Assembly: GCA_902729315.2 (NCBI GenBank)
Contig: LR746265.1
Coordinates: 2,150,892 to 2,214,891, forward strand
From: Spirodela intermedia
Taxonomy: Eukaryota; Streptophyta; Magnoliopsida; Alismatales; Araceae
Length of the DNA stretch: 64,000 nt
Reading direction: 5' to 3'
The notes under the pieces are model-generated. The model was not told the DNA's origin and ran no database searches. It saw only the letters and a list, made by a program, of their open reading frames with translations. This document shows, piece after piece, positions 10,096 through 34,888 of this stretch. The position numbers and the translations under genes were made by a program. Position 1 is the stretch's first letter. Every line of letters begins with the position of its first letter.

Positions 10096-13000
10096 ATGGA
10101 CGCTATGCAGGTTCGTTTCCAGGGGAGGGAGTGAACGATCCGAGGCCGGTTTCTTTGATTCCTAGCGTAATGTGTCCGAGATGATAATACTGGTGCTAGA
10201 AATGGTGATCAGTGGCTTATTTGCTTCGTGCATTTTATTTTTAAACAGTGAAGCTTGCCGCTTTCGTGATCAGGCGGTCTCATTTCTCGCTGCTCGCATT
10301 GATGCTGACTCGGGTTGCATTAAGCTGATTTATCCAGATTCGTGCACGAATGGCTTTCTTCATGAAATAAGAGGTGTAAAACGAGAAGAACGTTTCCGAT
10401 TAGGGCGTTCATGCCTAGTTAATTCAAGATCTGTGTTTAATATATACTAGGACCGTGTGTGCTTCCATTTCGTTCTATTTTTTTTCTAATTTCTCTGATT
10501 TGTATGCAAATATATGTTTTCCGTTCTTGGCTGTAATGTTTTTCTTGTGTACGAGACTATTGCATGGTAATTTTTTGGATTCACCACGCCAGGTGCTTCA
10601 TTCCCACTCCTTTTTTTCCGCCTTCCCCTCAGGCCAGGGCTTATGGGAAACTTGTTCCTAAGGTTGTTTTCCTATACTTTTTTTACTCTTCAATTGAGAA
10701 ATTAGAGTTTACATCTACCTACGGTTCAGGGGGATAATACGGAATGTACGTGTGTATGCTATTTTCGGAAATGCCGAGTGAGATAACCGGAGAAAGTTGA
10801 TGACGAAACATGTGGTTTGGCAGGTTCAGAAATTCAATCAATACCCGTTTACTCACGATTTGCCCGGTTTACTTAACGTACATAAATGATTAGCTTTTTT
10901 GTGAAAAATCTGGAATCCTACTTCTATGCCTATTTTCACCGATGAAAAAGATAGATTGGGTATTTTTGTGCTCATTTTTTAAAAAAAAGCATATGGACCC
11001 ATCATATGATTATATTTGGTTTTGTAATCTTCAACGTTTTTGTGTTGGACATTTGAATCATCAGAGCGTGATTTATTTACTTTTCACTGCAGCCTAGCAT
11101 TTCCATGGGACTTGACGCCAGTTTGGGGCGTGAAAATAGGCCTGCAGGGAAAACCCATAAATGTGTTCATCGTCTATATCGTAATAGCTCAAATGTAGCT
11201 GAGAGAGATGCAGAGGAAAAACCAACGAGTCGAGCATATCTCTTAAATACTCTTGAAGACGAATTTGAAGAGCTAAGCACAAGCCCCTCCCGCAAAAGCA
11301 TGCCATGCAGGTTCAACGGAGTGAAAGTGGAAAGCAATGGCATGTTGAAAAGGGGTTCCGTATATCAAAGCTCAAGAGAGATAAGAAAGCTGATAAAACA
11401 GCGGGAGGTTAGGAGAAAACCAGAACTGGCTCTTAGTGATGAGTCATTCCTGTCATTTGAGATTGTCAACTCTCCTTCCAAGCGTTCCCCAAATGAGAAG
11501 ACTGCACTTGATCAGCAGAAGAGGAGACCACATTCTTTTTTAAATCCTGAACGTAATTTGACGTCCTTTGACAATGCTCAAGCTGTGTTGACAGATACTA
11601 CGGAATTCCTGGACCTGTCTTTCAGGCTTCTTCCGGAAGAGCAAGCAAACTGGAGCAGTCAGTGTCCCAATGTTTCCCAGGCAACACAGAGCTCATCAGA
11701 CAGTTACTTGGAGATCAGCCTTTCTCCTGACATCAGCGAATGCTCTCACACCTCAGCAATTCATGGGAATGTGGAAGGTTTTCGGCGTAAAGAACCAAAA
11801 TTCGGATCAAGTGAAGGTTTAGGTTCAGAAAATCTTGGTAGTACCCGTTCAGAAGATGGCGTACACATTTTACCCAAATCCTTCTCTGCCAAGGTTGGGA
11901 CATGCAAAACTCTTCACCAACCGGAGATTGATCCGTCTAAAGTCACCCAGAGAAACCGATTTAGTCCAATTATGAAGATGTTTGATCCTATGAAGAAATC
12001 AAAGTCACAAAGGAACCCATCTCTCTCAAATACTGTAGCCTGCAATCTGACGCCTCCCAATCCTTCAAGCTACCGGATAGATACATCATCTCGCAAATCC
12101 TCTTTGAGTGGTTTGTCGAGCTCGATAGATCACAAGAGGATAGACCGTCATGATCAGTTGTTTAGTGGAGACGAGGAGATGGTGGTAACAGCTGCTTCAG
12201 CTGCTCATCTGCATGGCACTCTCAAACTGGAAAGCAAGCAAAGTGTTCCATCTTTTGAGTTCTCCTTAAAGGACGCAGAAGAGGTTCTTTCTGCGAAGAC
12301 ATGGAAAGCACAGAATGCATTCAATTGGGTCTACACCTTCCATGGCGGTAAAAGGCACAGTGGCAGCAGCTGGGGCTCAAAGGATAGGCGCAGACAGACC
12401 CTGCCAATTGTTGGCCAGATGCAGGTCTCTTGCTATTTTTGCTCAGAATTGAGTAGCAACGGGTTGTTGGATAATTTCGCTGTAACCGAGTTCGTTTTAC
12501 AAGATATTTCCCAACTGAAAAGGAACAGCACTGCCTGTGATGAAAGATTTCCTTCACCAGATCTTCAACCTCGCAAAGATATTATTTCTGCGAGCATAGC
12601 TGATGGTGATTCCCGGGATTTGAATGTGCTGTCAGAGCCTGAAACCCGCAAGAATCCATCTAGGGTAGCCGATGCTGATTTCCCTTCTGAAGCTTCTGCC
12701 TCTGGTCAGCGAGCAGCGCCGATAGAATCGCGTCCTCAACTTGAAGTTGCAGCCATTGTCGTTCAAATCCCATTTGGTGGAAAGAGATCTTTGAAAGATA
12801 GGCTGAGAGATGATGCATGCAATAAACAGCTCAGAGACTTAACTGGTAATGGAAGGGATGGGGCCTCCATCGACCCTCAGCCTGTCAGTGTGAAGGTGGT
12901 GACCTCAAGCGGCAGGCACGGATTGCCGTGCACTGAAGAGACGGGCCCTTCACCACTACTTGATAGATGGCGATCTGGTGGGGCCTGTGATTGTGGTGGC

Positions 13001-13765
13001 TGGGACATGGCATGTCCAATCACTGTACTTGATAATTCTGGAGGCGAAGATGCAACGGAGATCAGGGGAGGTCATCTGTCCTTGAAGCTTTTTGTTCAGG
13101 TATGCTTTCGTTCCAATGCGGATTGTGAGATTCTGTGTATCTTGGAAATCACTAATGAGAAATATCATTAATAAAATAAAGTTTTAAAAAATATAAATCG
13201 GACTTGTTAATTTTTCTTCCACAATGTCATCTACAACTTCTGGGCATGCATTCTTCGGACTTGTTAATTTTTCTAGTTTTTTATTTTTTTTTTTAAAACT
13301 AATTCTGAATTGGATTCTTGGGGAAGGCTTACTTCTTCTTCTTTTTTTTGACAAAAAAAATAAAATTGCAATATCATCTAGAACATTTGGACATTCCTCA
13401 GATTCCAACCAGTTCCTGTCTCTCCTCTTACACAGGGAACCAAGGACAAGACCCCGGCCCTCATCATCACCACACGCGAGGACGGCCTGTACTCCATTCA
13501 CTTCCACGCGCAGTTCTCCAAGCTGCAGGCCTTCTCCATCTGCGTCGCTGTTCTTCACAGTCTTGAAGCCTTCGGGCTACTCAGCCAGGAGAAGAACGGG
13601 CAGAGGCTTCACTCCAGCTCGCTGAAACTACTACTCGAGGAAGAGGTGAGGCAACTGCTAGAAGCCGTCGCCAAGGAAGAGCACCGAAAGGTCAACAAGA
13701 AGCAGCAACAGAGCCCCGGCCCGTACCAGGTCGACCCTCCCATCTCCCCCATCGGACGAGTGTAA
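10096..13765 (+). CDS. DUF3527 domain protein (plant-specific, function unknown)
   Basis: Three coding exons: 10096-10110 (only five codons, MDAMQ), 11093-13099 and 13436-13765; 783 residues. The exon 1 donor CAG/GTTCG and acceptor TGCAG/CC keep the frame open into PSISMGLDASLGR. The family signature is at the C-terminal side: FEFSLKDAEEVLSAKTW, NAFNWVYTFHGGKRH, VQIPFGGKRSLKDR, then LLDRWRSGGACDCGGWDMAC followed by PITVLDN, and in the last exon the FHAQFSKLQAFSICVAVLHSLEAFG helix region. The N-terminal half is Ser-rich and low-complexity; KSKSQRNPS-type basic patches suggest a nuclear or peripheral location, which is inference. No enzymatic motif is visible and family members have no established role that I know of. 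The 5' leader holds a CT-rich stretch (10021-10058) and a TAGGGTTTT box near 10066. The model ends 597 bp before the convergent GSH1 stop. Confidence 0.88.
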
Positions 13766-14361
13766 ATTGTCTATCGGAGGGATCGGTTTTCCAGCCTGCA
13801 TAATTAAATATCATTTCGTATCTAACCATGCCCCCCAGCCGAATCATATGCGCCACCATGTCTCCTCTCGGCCACCATCTCTGGCTGGCTGCGACGACAC
13901 CTCATCAAGCTGTCGGCGCGCAAGGCCTTGTAATCAGAGCCTCTGTCCCTTCTTCCCATGGGGTCTAATCATTATTGCTGCCTATTCTGTCAGGGAACCG
14001 ATGGGCTTGGTCGGTGTGAGCGGGGAAGGATGGGGCGGGGGGCGGCTCTGTTGCTGCTGCTGAAGAGACTGAGAAAAGGGTAGGGTGAAGGGTGGTGGCA
14101 AGAAAGGAGCAAAAATATTTGAAGCTTGGAAATATTGAGAACAGGAAAAAAAATAAAAATTAAGCGCAAGTATGGGGTAAAAAAAAAATACGACACCATT
14201 ATATTGACTGTTCATGGCCCAAGGACGCGGGTCCAAGGGTCCATGATTATTTTGGAAAAAGGCAAAATAAATCGTACAGTCACGATATGCCCTCCCGAGG
14301 GCTGGGAGCTCCGCAGTGGGATCTCACTTAAAAAAAGAAGAAACCTCACACATCTACTACC
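13766..14361. other. Convergent 3' regions of the DUF3527 and GSH1 genes
   Basis: Tail-to-tail spacer. It should hold both 3' UTRs. Small open frames here (13767-14236) overlap each other on opposite strands and look like chance. There is no other feature. Confidence 0.5.
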
Positions 14362-17300
14362 TCAGTAAAGCAGCTCTTCAAAAATGGGATCCACATTCCC
14401 TCCCCAACTTCCGTGGTACATCTCGAGTAGCTTCTCAGCTGGTGTCACTCCTGTTTAAAGAAAATCCACATTAAAGAGACGAAAATATGATATCTTGCGA
14501 GATCACCATTGGAGTAACTACCACCATTTATATTATTTAAGTTATGATAGTAAGTTGTTGATAGAACTGGAGAGTTCTAGGAATCTGATTGATTGCAAAG
14601 AAAGTAAACTTGAATTGGTCCAATGAAAGATTCACATATATGATAGTAAGATCGGCTAATCATGCACAATTATGATGCTTGTTTTGTTACAACTAATTGA
14701 TAAATATGATTTAAACCATGCGTGAATGCTTTTAACAGCTCACGAAATTATTATACGATCCCATGCTTCAGCCAATATTGATATTATGACTTCACCAGTA
14801 TTGATGTGTTTAAAATCGAGTAATAAAAAAAAATAGTGAAACGCGTTAATATGCCAGTGACACTGATACCTTTGAATGAGGATGATCACCATCTCTAATA
14901 GTAAAAGTGTCAACAAAAAGCTCGCGATTGTACACAAGAGGAGCTGGGAGATAATCCTACCAAATGCATTGCAAGCGGATGAAGAAGTGACACAAGCATG
15001 ACTAATTGTAAAGAGGATTTATTGCACTCGAGTGTGAGATTGGATAAATGTCACATAATTTACACCAGAACAATAAAGAAGGTGATTAATCATTTGTGTA
15101 CTCCCGCGGGTGTGATTGTCTCCAGGAATCACAATTGTGGCCACAGCAATAGGCATATTCTTGCGGAGTTGGTTTAACTCAGAATGAGACACTGAGTAAC
15201 TGTTGCCCGCGGTTACCTATTTTCAGGAAGCATTGCCACTATTGATTATATTTAGTGGCATATCATGGTTCCTGTCATTGTATCTGTAAACTCTGAGATC
15301 AGACAAGATGAGGGGAGATGTACTTACTGGATCCCAGGAGTCACCACTGTTTTTTTTTCCCCAGATGATGACGATATAATTCTTTTGGCACCTTGAAGAT
15401 TTGCGTCGTTAGCTACTACAGCTTACCATATGGGGGATACTTTCAGCTATGAAGCGGATCATGATCTTGGGATGTAAGTTTTTATGTCCCTCTATTTTTT
15501 GACCATGTAACATACTATGATCGGTGTAATATTAGACCCATATCCACAGCATTACAGATCTCACCTTAAGGCACTGTCACAGTATGTGTCGTCACTGGAG
15601 TGAGGCCATAGTGCCAGAAAAGGGCGACAGTTGTGACACCTATGCCATGTCTGCCAATACCTCCGTGGCTTTCATAGGCACTCCCCTGTGACAGTCGTAT
15701 GTGTTCAAGGTTCTGTGACAAGAACAAATTTTACTTCTTAAGGGGACCGATATGGGATAGCTCTCAAAACAAGCTAAAAGTCTTGTCTGGGATTTGATTA
15801 TCCATAAAAAACAGAGTGACTGCATTATCTGACCATTTTTAAAAAGGGAAGTGTTAACAGAGTGACGAGTGCGATTGTCTTAAGCTCAATTTATATACAT
15901 AAATATCATATCATTTCAGTGTTCCATTTTCTAGTGTGGTCCGTTGGTGATGCTCTTAAAATTTCCAGAATCACCAAAAATGTGAACGTCACAAGATGGC
16001 AAACTAGTAATATGTTTTATGTTTATAAAAGTTTTTGGGCAAATTACCGTGCTAGACGCACATCAGTCTTTCATGCTCTGACAATTTTCTGTCAAATAAA
16101 TTGTAGCTATGAATTAGAATTGGGACAATGAGGGACCCTTTTGAAATTATCCTGTCCATGTACCTAATGCTGACCTTTCAGCATTCACCCTAGTTTCCAT
16201 TAGTACAACAACGGTTCAACTTTTTTCTCCAATTTTTCGCTTCAACCGACACGGAAAACTCATTCTGGATTTTATCACCTATACTGCACTTATATTCTCG
16301 TTGACCTTTACTTTTACTATGGACAGAAACTAACGTCATCATTCAGCACATGCCCCATCATTACCAACGTTCTCCTCCACTCCCCCCCCCCCCCAACAAA
16401 AAAAAAGAAAAAGAAAAAGAAAAGAAAGAGTAGAAAAATAAAGCGACAGAAGGCTTCAGATTTTATAGTTAAGGTAACTAATTACGAAATCTGTTACCTG
16501 TGTTGACAATCTCAGTCACCTCTTTTAGAAACCCAGCCTCTTTGTAACCTCTTCTTTCCAGGCCCTCCTACAAGGTTAGGATATCAAGGATAAGAGAATC
16601 AATCATTTTCGTGAGATATGGATGATGAACAAGAAATCTTCGTCTGTTATACCTTAGCCAGCGTTAGCACATCTTCAGCAACATGTTTCAAGAACCCATC
16701 ACGAAACGGTGTATTGAAACCAGTCACAGGTACCTGATAAAAGCCGAGATTTCAAAGAAATCTGATGTCACAACCACATGCAGTTTTTCTTTTGCATTGT
16801 ATCCAAAAATAAAACGTAAAAAATTACGTCATACAGTTGATATATTGCGATAATACAGAAATAAATACACATAATTAGCTACGAATATTTTGAGAAATTT
16901 ATGTACCTTTCTCCTCAACATCAGTCTTTCTTCCTTGGTCCAGTCAGATATCATGTCAATTACACTTTGTAATGAAATTTCATCATATAGCAGACCAACC
17001 TACAAGGGAAAGAACAAGCATCAAAAGGAAGGAAGACAACCGGAAATTTGACAGTCGTATTTTTCAGGACCATTGAAAGCCATCTGGATTCCCTTTGAAT
17101 GACACACAAGATAAACCCATATTTGTGTCTATGTGTGGAGGAAGAGAGGGAGAAGGTATGTGTAGATGTGAGGATGCTCAAAGTGACGGCTTTACAGAAC
17201 ACCGAGCCTCTAAACTTCTACAAAATATGACAAAGCGGCATGAAGTTCACAGGAACCCAATGAACACGAAGTTACCCAAAATGCTGGCAAGGCACACAAT

Positions 17301-20300
17301 CTCCTCCAAGGTCCTCCGTCTGCACCCCTCATCTCCAAGTACCTTTTCAGTCTTACCTGCACCGAAAGCTCATCATTCGTTCATTTACCCTAAGCATGGT
17401 CACTGAAATAAATATAGGATTCCGTTTTCCTCCAAACCTCTGGAAATATTGTTGTCAAATGATTCTCCCAATCATTCAATGTAGGAAGTTCCCCAGGAAC
17501 AGAAGGAAGTTTACCAGCCAGGAAATCCTACAAAAACACAATGGAAACATTATTCTCCAAAGAATATATCACATCAAGGTTACATTACAAATAAGAATAT
17601 GAAACTGCTTCTGTGAATTAGAAAGAAAAATATATTAGAGCATAAATAAAAAAGAAAGAAATTACAAAAGAATACCCGGAAGGACATTCCAGTACAATCA
17701 ATATATTTCTTGTTCCGATAGACAAAATACATCGGAACATCAAGAGCATATTCTACATACTGCTCAAATCTGCACAAGAAGCAAAGTAGAAGGTAAGGAT
17801 AGAAAAACTTATAAAAAAAATATCACGACAGGAGACGATTCTCAGCTAATTTAAGTTAACATTAGTCAGATCACAGTATACTGAACAAAAGTAAGAAGCA
17901 TAATGTAGCTTGATAACATCAGAGACATGGCGACTGGTTTAAACTACAGAACCGAGAACTTTATTGTTTTTTTTAAACTTTTTTTTTCAAGAAATCATTC
18001 CCTTATAAGTCATATTGATTTGATGAAATCAATAAAACTGGTATCATTAGAGAATTGTTGGATCTCATCTTAATTTACATATGAGTTTTATTAAAGATAA
18101 CAGGAAGGAATACTTACCCAAAAGCGTCATCAAAAACAAAAGGAAGCATCCCTGTGCGATCATTATCAGTATCAGTCCAAATATGGCTGAAGAAGATGCC
18201 AAAGAATTAGGAATAAGATAAATGTAGGTCATTAAATCATTGTGGCACAATCCACAATAGAGAAAACACCAGCAGGTACAAACCTTCTCATACTGAGAAA
18301 ACCATTTGGTTTTCCATCACTGAAAGGCGAATTTGCAAATATTGCTGTTGCAACCTTGATCCAGGCGTACATCAGTTTAGATGGATGAAATCTTGGGGAA
18401 AGTAAATCAGAAAAGCATGATTCTTAAAATTCTTACAGGCTGTAATGCAAGACCAGCACGAAACTTCCTGATCATATCCATTTCAGAACTGAAATCCAAG
18501 TTAACCTGTCAAGAATATACCTATATGCATTAATTCTTAATGTGATTAAAAAAATGGGCCAAACTAATTGCACCATAATCAAGAAAAAAAATAAAATTCA
18601 CGACCTCACCTGAACAGTGCAAGTACGAAACATCATATCAATTCCGAGTGAACCAACTTTAGGCATGTAGTTCCTCATAATTTCATATCTTCCCTGCTTA
18701 GAGCAGTAGCAAATCAACACATTCCAAATAATACAAATAAAAAAAAAGGATAGAGAAAGATCACAGTATCATATATTATCAACTAAAATAGGAATTTCTT
18801 ATTATTTGCAGGTTTTGCTGATTACTGGGACGGAATTTGATACCATATATCACCTACTTTTCAAAGAATTTGTCTATGTTACAAGGCAACAGCAACATCA
18901 TTGGTGATATGTATGAAATACAAAAAATTGTCCCGTTATACTAAAAAAGTGTAGAGTTTTTTTGGGGGGGACGGGTAATGATTCGCACGCAATGACAGTG
19001 AAGCATCTCTACTTAAGTACCCAGAAACCAAAACTCATCTAAACTAAAAACGTACATTCGCATCACTTTCGAAACACATAAACATAAGTTCACACGTTTA
19101 TTCACCCACTATGTCAGTATGTGTAATGAACAGAAACAGAAATATAAATGATCAACATAGAGTGATACCTTTGGCATCACTGGAATGTCTTTAAGCCCCC
19201 ATTTTGGCTGAAAACCAACTCCTAGGAAGCCGATTCCCATTTCCTCTGCCACAGCTTTTACCTATTAACATTTCGTCAATAGATATCATTGTAATCAATA
19301 ATCCCCATAGTCGTTATATCTACAACGAAAAAAAGAACGAAACTAAGAGCAATAAAAGGGAGAAGAAGTAAAAGCAGATATGCATCATAATAAATTTATG
19401 ATCCAGTCCACTTTCCAAAAAAGAGTGAGTTCACAAACAGTTTGCCCACGTCCCACATATAATAACAGGGAAGGATTTTTTGTGCATCTGCAATGGTTCA
19501 TGCGTTTTTTTCATCGAAACGAATAGCTCTGTAGGGAGGAACACAATTCATCTGAAATAATAAGAACAATAGGTGTGATCCGAACAGAAGATAGAGACGA
19601 ACTGCTCGCTTTGTAGCGCAAGGGCTTGTACAGACTTAAGTGTTGCTCAAAAGTGAATGAACAGAAGAAGATTAGATTCCTTCGAAAATCTGGCAGCAGT
19701 GCCATCATTGTTTCGAAAGTGAATAGAACAGAATACGTATTAAATATTAAAAAGAGAGGGATATATACATATATACGATCAATTACCTCTCAAATTAACC
19801 AAGTATGCAACATTTCCATGTTTCTCACCATCTAAAAATCCCTAAAACGGCAGGCTCTTCAAAGGGGAGAAATAAGTATCTACCCATTACAAAAACTCGA
19901 AGCCCTCTCTCTCTCACACACACTACGGAGCATACGGATGGGAGTACCCTCAACCGATTATTTCCATCGTTCATGCATTGACTCAAGGGACCAATGGGAC
20001 GAGCAATTTGGCAAAGTAGTAGCAACTGGTGGATAGAAGAGGTAGAAGGGATTTGTTGTTAGTGGTTAGTGAATAGAACAGTGTGAATTGTTGTATGTTA
20101 TCCTTAAACAGTGAAGATGCTTTTGAAGGAAATATACAGGCTAGAGTGCCCATTGACTTACCTGGTAAAGATGTGAATTAACTTCAGCACAGGTTTGGTG
20201 CAGCGTCTCAAGCGGTGCACCACTCAGCTCAAACTGACCACCAGGTTCTAATGAAATGTTTTGTTTTCCCTACTCATGTAGACATCATAATTTTTTAATC

Positions 20301-22299
20301 AGATCATGCGAAAAAGGACGTCAATAATCCAAAAAGATTTCAACAACGACTTCATCAGCAAAATGATCATCCATAGAAAGGCTGAGAAGACGCAAAGATG
20401 ATCCGAAAGAATAAAATGCAGGACGAATATTTATGAAGAATATTAAAGAGATCAATACAATCAATAAAAACTAATATGCAAAATCCAACCAGAAAAGGAG
20501 TGTTGTAATTCACCTGCTTTAGTCCAATAACGTTGTTTCCTTCCATTATTTTATCCCACTCAAATCTCTCTGCAATACCATTAAGCAAAGCAGCAATCTG
20601 CTCATATTTCATCGGGCGTAATGTTGAAACTTCAAAACCAAATTTCTCATGCTCTGTACCAATCCTGCATCAACGCACAATCATACACATACACACAATT
20701 TTCCTAGAAGAAAAGTATTTCTAAAACCAAAGGTGCTCTCATCAACCTTCAATTCTTGAAGATGGTCCTTATGTAGGCCTCTATTCTAGGCAGTTCCAGA
20801 TGATTTTGAGAAAAGACTAGGAATCTTCTAAGAAGTTCAAAGCACTCCAAAAATGCAAGCAAATAATGTGGTTCAATTCGATCATGCCATATCACAAAGC
20901 TCCAGGCTTTGATTCCCATCTGACAATGTGTAATCCAATCCATTACGACATTCATCTCATCTATAGATATATTTTTTGAAAGTAACTCATCCATAGAAGA
21001 AAATTAGGTAGGTCCTCTAATCCAAATGGATGCGACCAAATGCTGCAGTCCAGAGAAAGTACATAGGCATTAATGTAGAAATAGAGAAAAAAATAGCTAA
21101 TATAATATTCAAAAGCTTTAAGGATGAATCAATGAGTAACAGGTGCATTTGGATACATGTGATATTGCACTATCTAGATACACGTGGCAAAAAGTTCAAA
21201 ATAGATATGTAAAAAAAATGCCATCCAGATTCTCATCAAATAAAAAATACACTGACAGAAAGCACTTACGAAATAAAGAGGAGTTGATAGCTAGAAACAT
21301 ATGACATCCTGGTAAAATATATTTATTACCAGTAGAAGGTAGTCAATGAACTAGAGAACTGAGAGTTGATAACTACAAATGAATGATATCCCAAGGAAAC
21401 ATATTTCTTTTGAGCCAAAGAGGCCGGTCACTGTGACCAACTGAGATAGTGAGCTAAGATATTTACTAATGGGGAAGGGCAGCACTCTTTAGTATAATCA
21501 TTCCCATCTTCTTATAGGCAATAAGGTTTCTGATAGCATACTGAGAAAACACATATGTCATGAAAAAATAAGATTATTCACGTCTTATTGGATATTTCAG
21601 AAATCGGGTATCTTTAGCGTTTTATGAAATTTTCCAACTTGATCGAGTAAAATGCTAAGAGACTTTAATGCACGAATGTTGACCGACTTTTCCCTTATTT
21701 ATTTATCTCTCATTTATGAATGGCGCATTCCATCTAACCATTTACAATGTTTTCTAAAGCCTTAAAACAGTAAGCATGGACGATAAGAAAACACTGAGAT
21801 AAAAAAGCATCACGACAACTAGGCTTGAATACGATGTCAATTGACACCCCATCATCACTACAACAGCGATGCTCACTAAAATCACGACGGCTAGATATGG
21901 AGCCATGTGGAAAGTCAGAACGCCGTGTCATATAAAACTTACATCAACGAAAAGAAGCCATGGAGGACGAATGATGAATAGTTCTCACCTCCATTCCTCT
22001 TTGGGCTTGCATCCTGAAGCAAGATACCTAACAAGATCCTCTTTTGTCAACGGTTCTGTCCCAATCAGTGTATCCTCTGTAGGAGGGCTTGCAGCAACAA
22101 CCATGTGATTCCCACGTCTGGACCTCACATCCACCAAACATGATTCCCGCATATTTTTCTTCATAGTCTTGGCCAGGGAATTATTCCTCAAGAATGCACG
22201 GCACTCCATACGGCGAATACAGTCCTGGTCCAGCGCATTTAATCGCGACGCCTCCAAGCGGAAAATCGGGAAAGGACTGGTGCGGGAATTAAGCGCCAT
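14362..22299 (-). CDS. GSH1: Glutamate-cysteine ligase, plastid type (first step of glutathione synthesis)
   Basis: Joins glutamate and cysteine using ATP. Fifteen exons, right to left: 22299-21989, 20664-20514, 20269-20162, 19261-19169, 18693-18610, 18505-18437, 18354-18284, 18186-18118, 17769-17676, 17527-17438, 17356-17276, 16999-16907, 16733-16653, 16567-16498, 14450-14362. They sum to 1554 nt, 517 residues, the usual plant length. Exon 1 codes a divergent, Arg/Ser-rich N-terminus (plastid transit peptide by family). Conserved blocks: [148 protein letters not shown]. The Cys pair FRTC and RRLC (regulatory CC2 disulfide of plant enzymes) is kept; the CC1 partner in KLPC is Ser here. Exon 15 sits behind a 2-kb intron. 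Confidence 0.96.
14451..16497 (-). other. GSH1 intron 14
   Basis: Long last intron, about 2 kb. It holds a C-run followed by A/AAG-rich sequence at 16381-16440 and only short chance frames. No transposon ends were recognised. Confidence 0.6.
20665..21988 (-). other. GSH1 intron 1
   Basis: 1.3-kb AT-rich intron. An open frame of 81 codons on the gene strand (20994-20749) shows no similarity I recognise and has no splice partner, so it is treated as intronic. Confidence 0.6.
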
Positions 22300-23700
22300 T
22301 AATCCCGCCCCCTACAACCTCTGCGCGATGACAAGCACGTCCATCGATTAATTAGTTTCATTTTCCCACGAAGAGGAGCCGTGACTGTTTTAGCAAGTAA
22401 TGTTAAAATCGCAATCGCGCAATAAAAATTCCAGAGAACATCACACGAATATCCTAGGAAGTACATTCGATTTTTAGCACATTCCTAAAATAAATAGGAA
22501 CAGAATCAAAAGAAACTGAAGACGAGGAAGGAAAACTATGGGCCACACAGCAGGCTCCTCCGGGAAGGAGATTCGCTCAAGAACCAGTCATCGCACAGAT
22601 AGATAGATATACAGACAGAGAGGTAAATTGAGGAGACAAAAGGGTGAGGGAGGATGGAGACAGGAGAACCACCTGACAAACGTCGCCGCCGGGGGAACCC
22701 TAGAACTGCTCCCCTAGTCTCTGTCCTCTCTCCGCCGCCTACCCGCTTCGTGGATGTGTGCGTGCGTGCCGCAGGAGGAGCTCATCAACAGAGAGAGGAG
22801 AGAAGAATACAGAGCGGGGTGCTCCGCTGTGTCGACTCCAGAACACGCTACACCGTGAATGGACAGGGGAGGTGGCAAGAAAGATCAGATGGCGACGGTA
22901 CGCGAAGGTGGACCGGGCCTCCACGTAGCATGCGGGCCCCACATCCTCGTACTGTGCACCTCATGTCTCGAAGACAGATCACGATTGCTTAAGTCGGCGA
23001 GCAGCTACAGGGGTGGGGAGGGGACCATCCACTAAACCAACCACTCCTCCCCTCCGGGACCTGAGCCTAGGAATTGATTCTGCTTAATGGCGGCAATCGC
23101 TCCCAACCGTCGACGGTTCTCCGCGCTATCCTCACGTAAGCGGTGATGTCGGCTTGCTTCGGCCGCGCGAGAAGGCGGCTGGAATCCAAGACAAACGGAA
23201 ATCCATTAGTCAACGCCCCTTCTGTACGGCATTGATAGAGAGAGAAACATGGGTTTGGTGAAGGGGGGGGCGGGTTAGCTTAGACTAATGCGGGAGTAAG
23301 CGCAGGGCTCAGTCGGCAAGCTGACGTCACCGATGAGGGAGAAGTATCATGATCAGTCGTTGACCAGAAGGTCTGTGGGATGGGGAAGCAGAAAAGACTC
23401 GGTTTTTTTGGGATTTTTTCCTTTTTTTCCTGTCTGCCAAACACTTTGAGGGAGAAAATTCGGCATTCCCGTATGTACAATGATAAATAATAATAAAAAA
23501 AGACAGACTGAGAGACACACCCACACTCATGAAATCTCTCTATGAATCTGCTACAGCTAATGAAACCAGGGCTCTCATGAAATCATCTGATGGAATCTCT
23601 ACAGAACACAGCTGCAAAAGGGTCTCATTTCCCTTCCTCTTATGGAAGGAATCGCCAAGAAATATAGATACTTGCCTCCTCCTTTCGCCTGTTCTTCAGT
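22300..23700. other. GSH1 leader/promoter and spacer to the BSK 3' end
   Basis: GSH1 reads away to the left, so 22300-23000 should contain its 5' UTR and promoter; it is GC-rich around 22650-22990. The frame on the opposite strand there (22654-22992) is Arg-rich and resembles no family. 23280-23700 is probably the BSK 3' UTR. Nothing else is seen. Confidence 0.45.

Positions 23701-34888
<11,188 letters not shown>

Noticed and set aside
20749-20994. 81-codon minus-strand frame in GSH1 intron 1, possible transposon protein
   Set aside because: No recognisable reverse transcriptase or transposase motif and no terminal repeats; left as intron.
22654-22992. 112-codon Arg-rich frame upstream of GSH1
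   Set aside because: Lies in the GSH1 promoter/leader, resembles nothing and has no splice partner.
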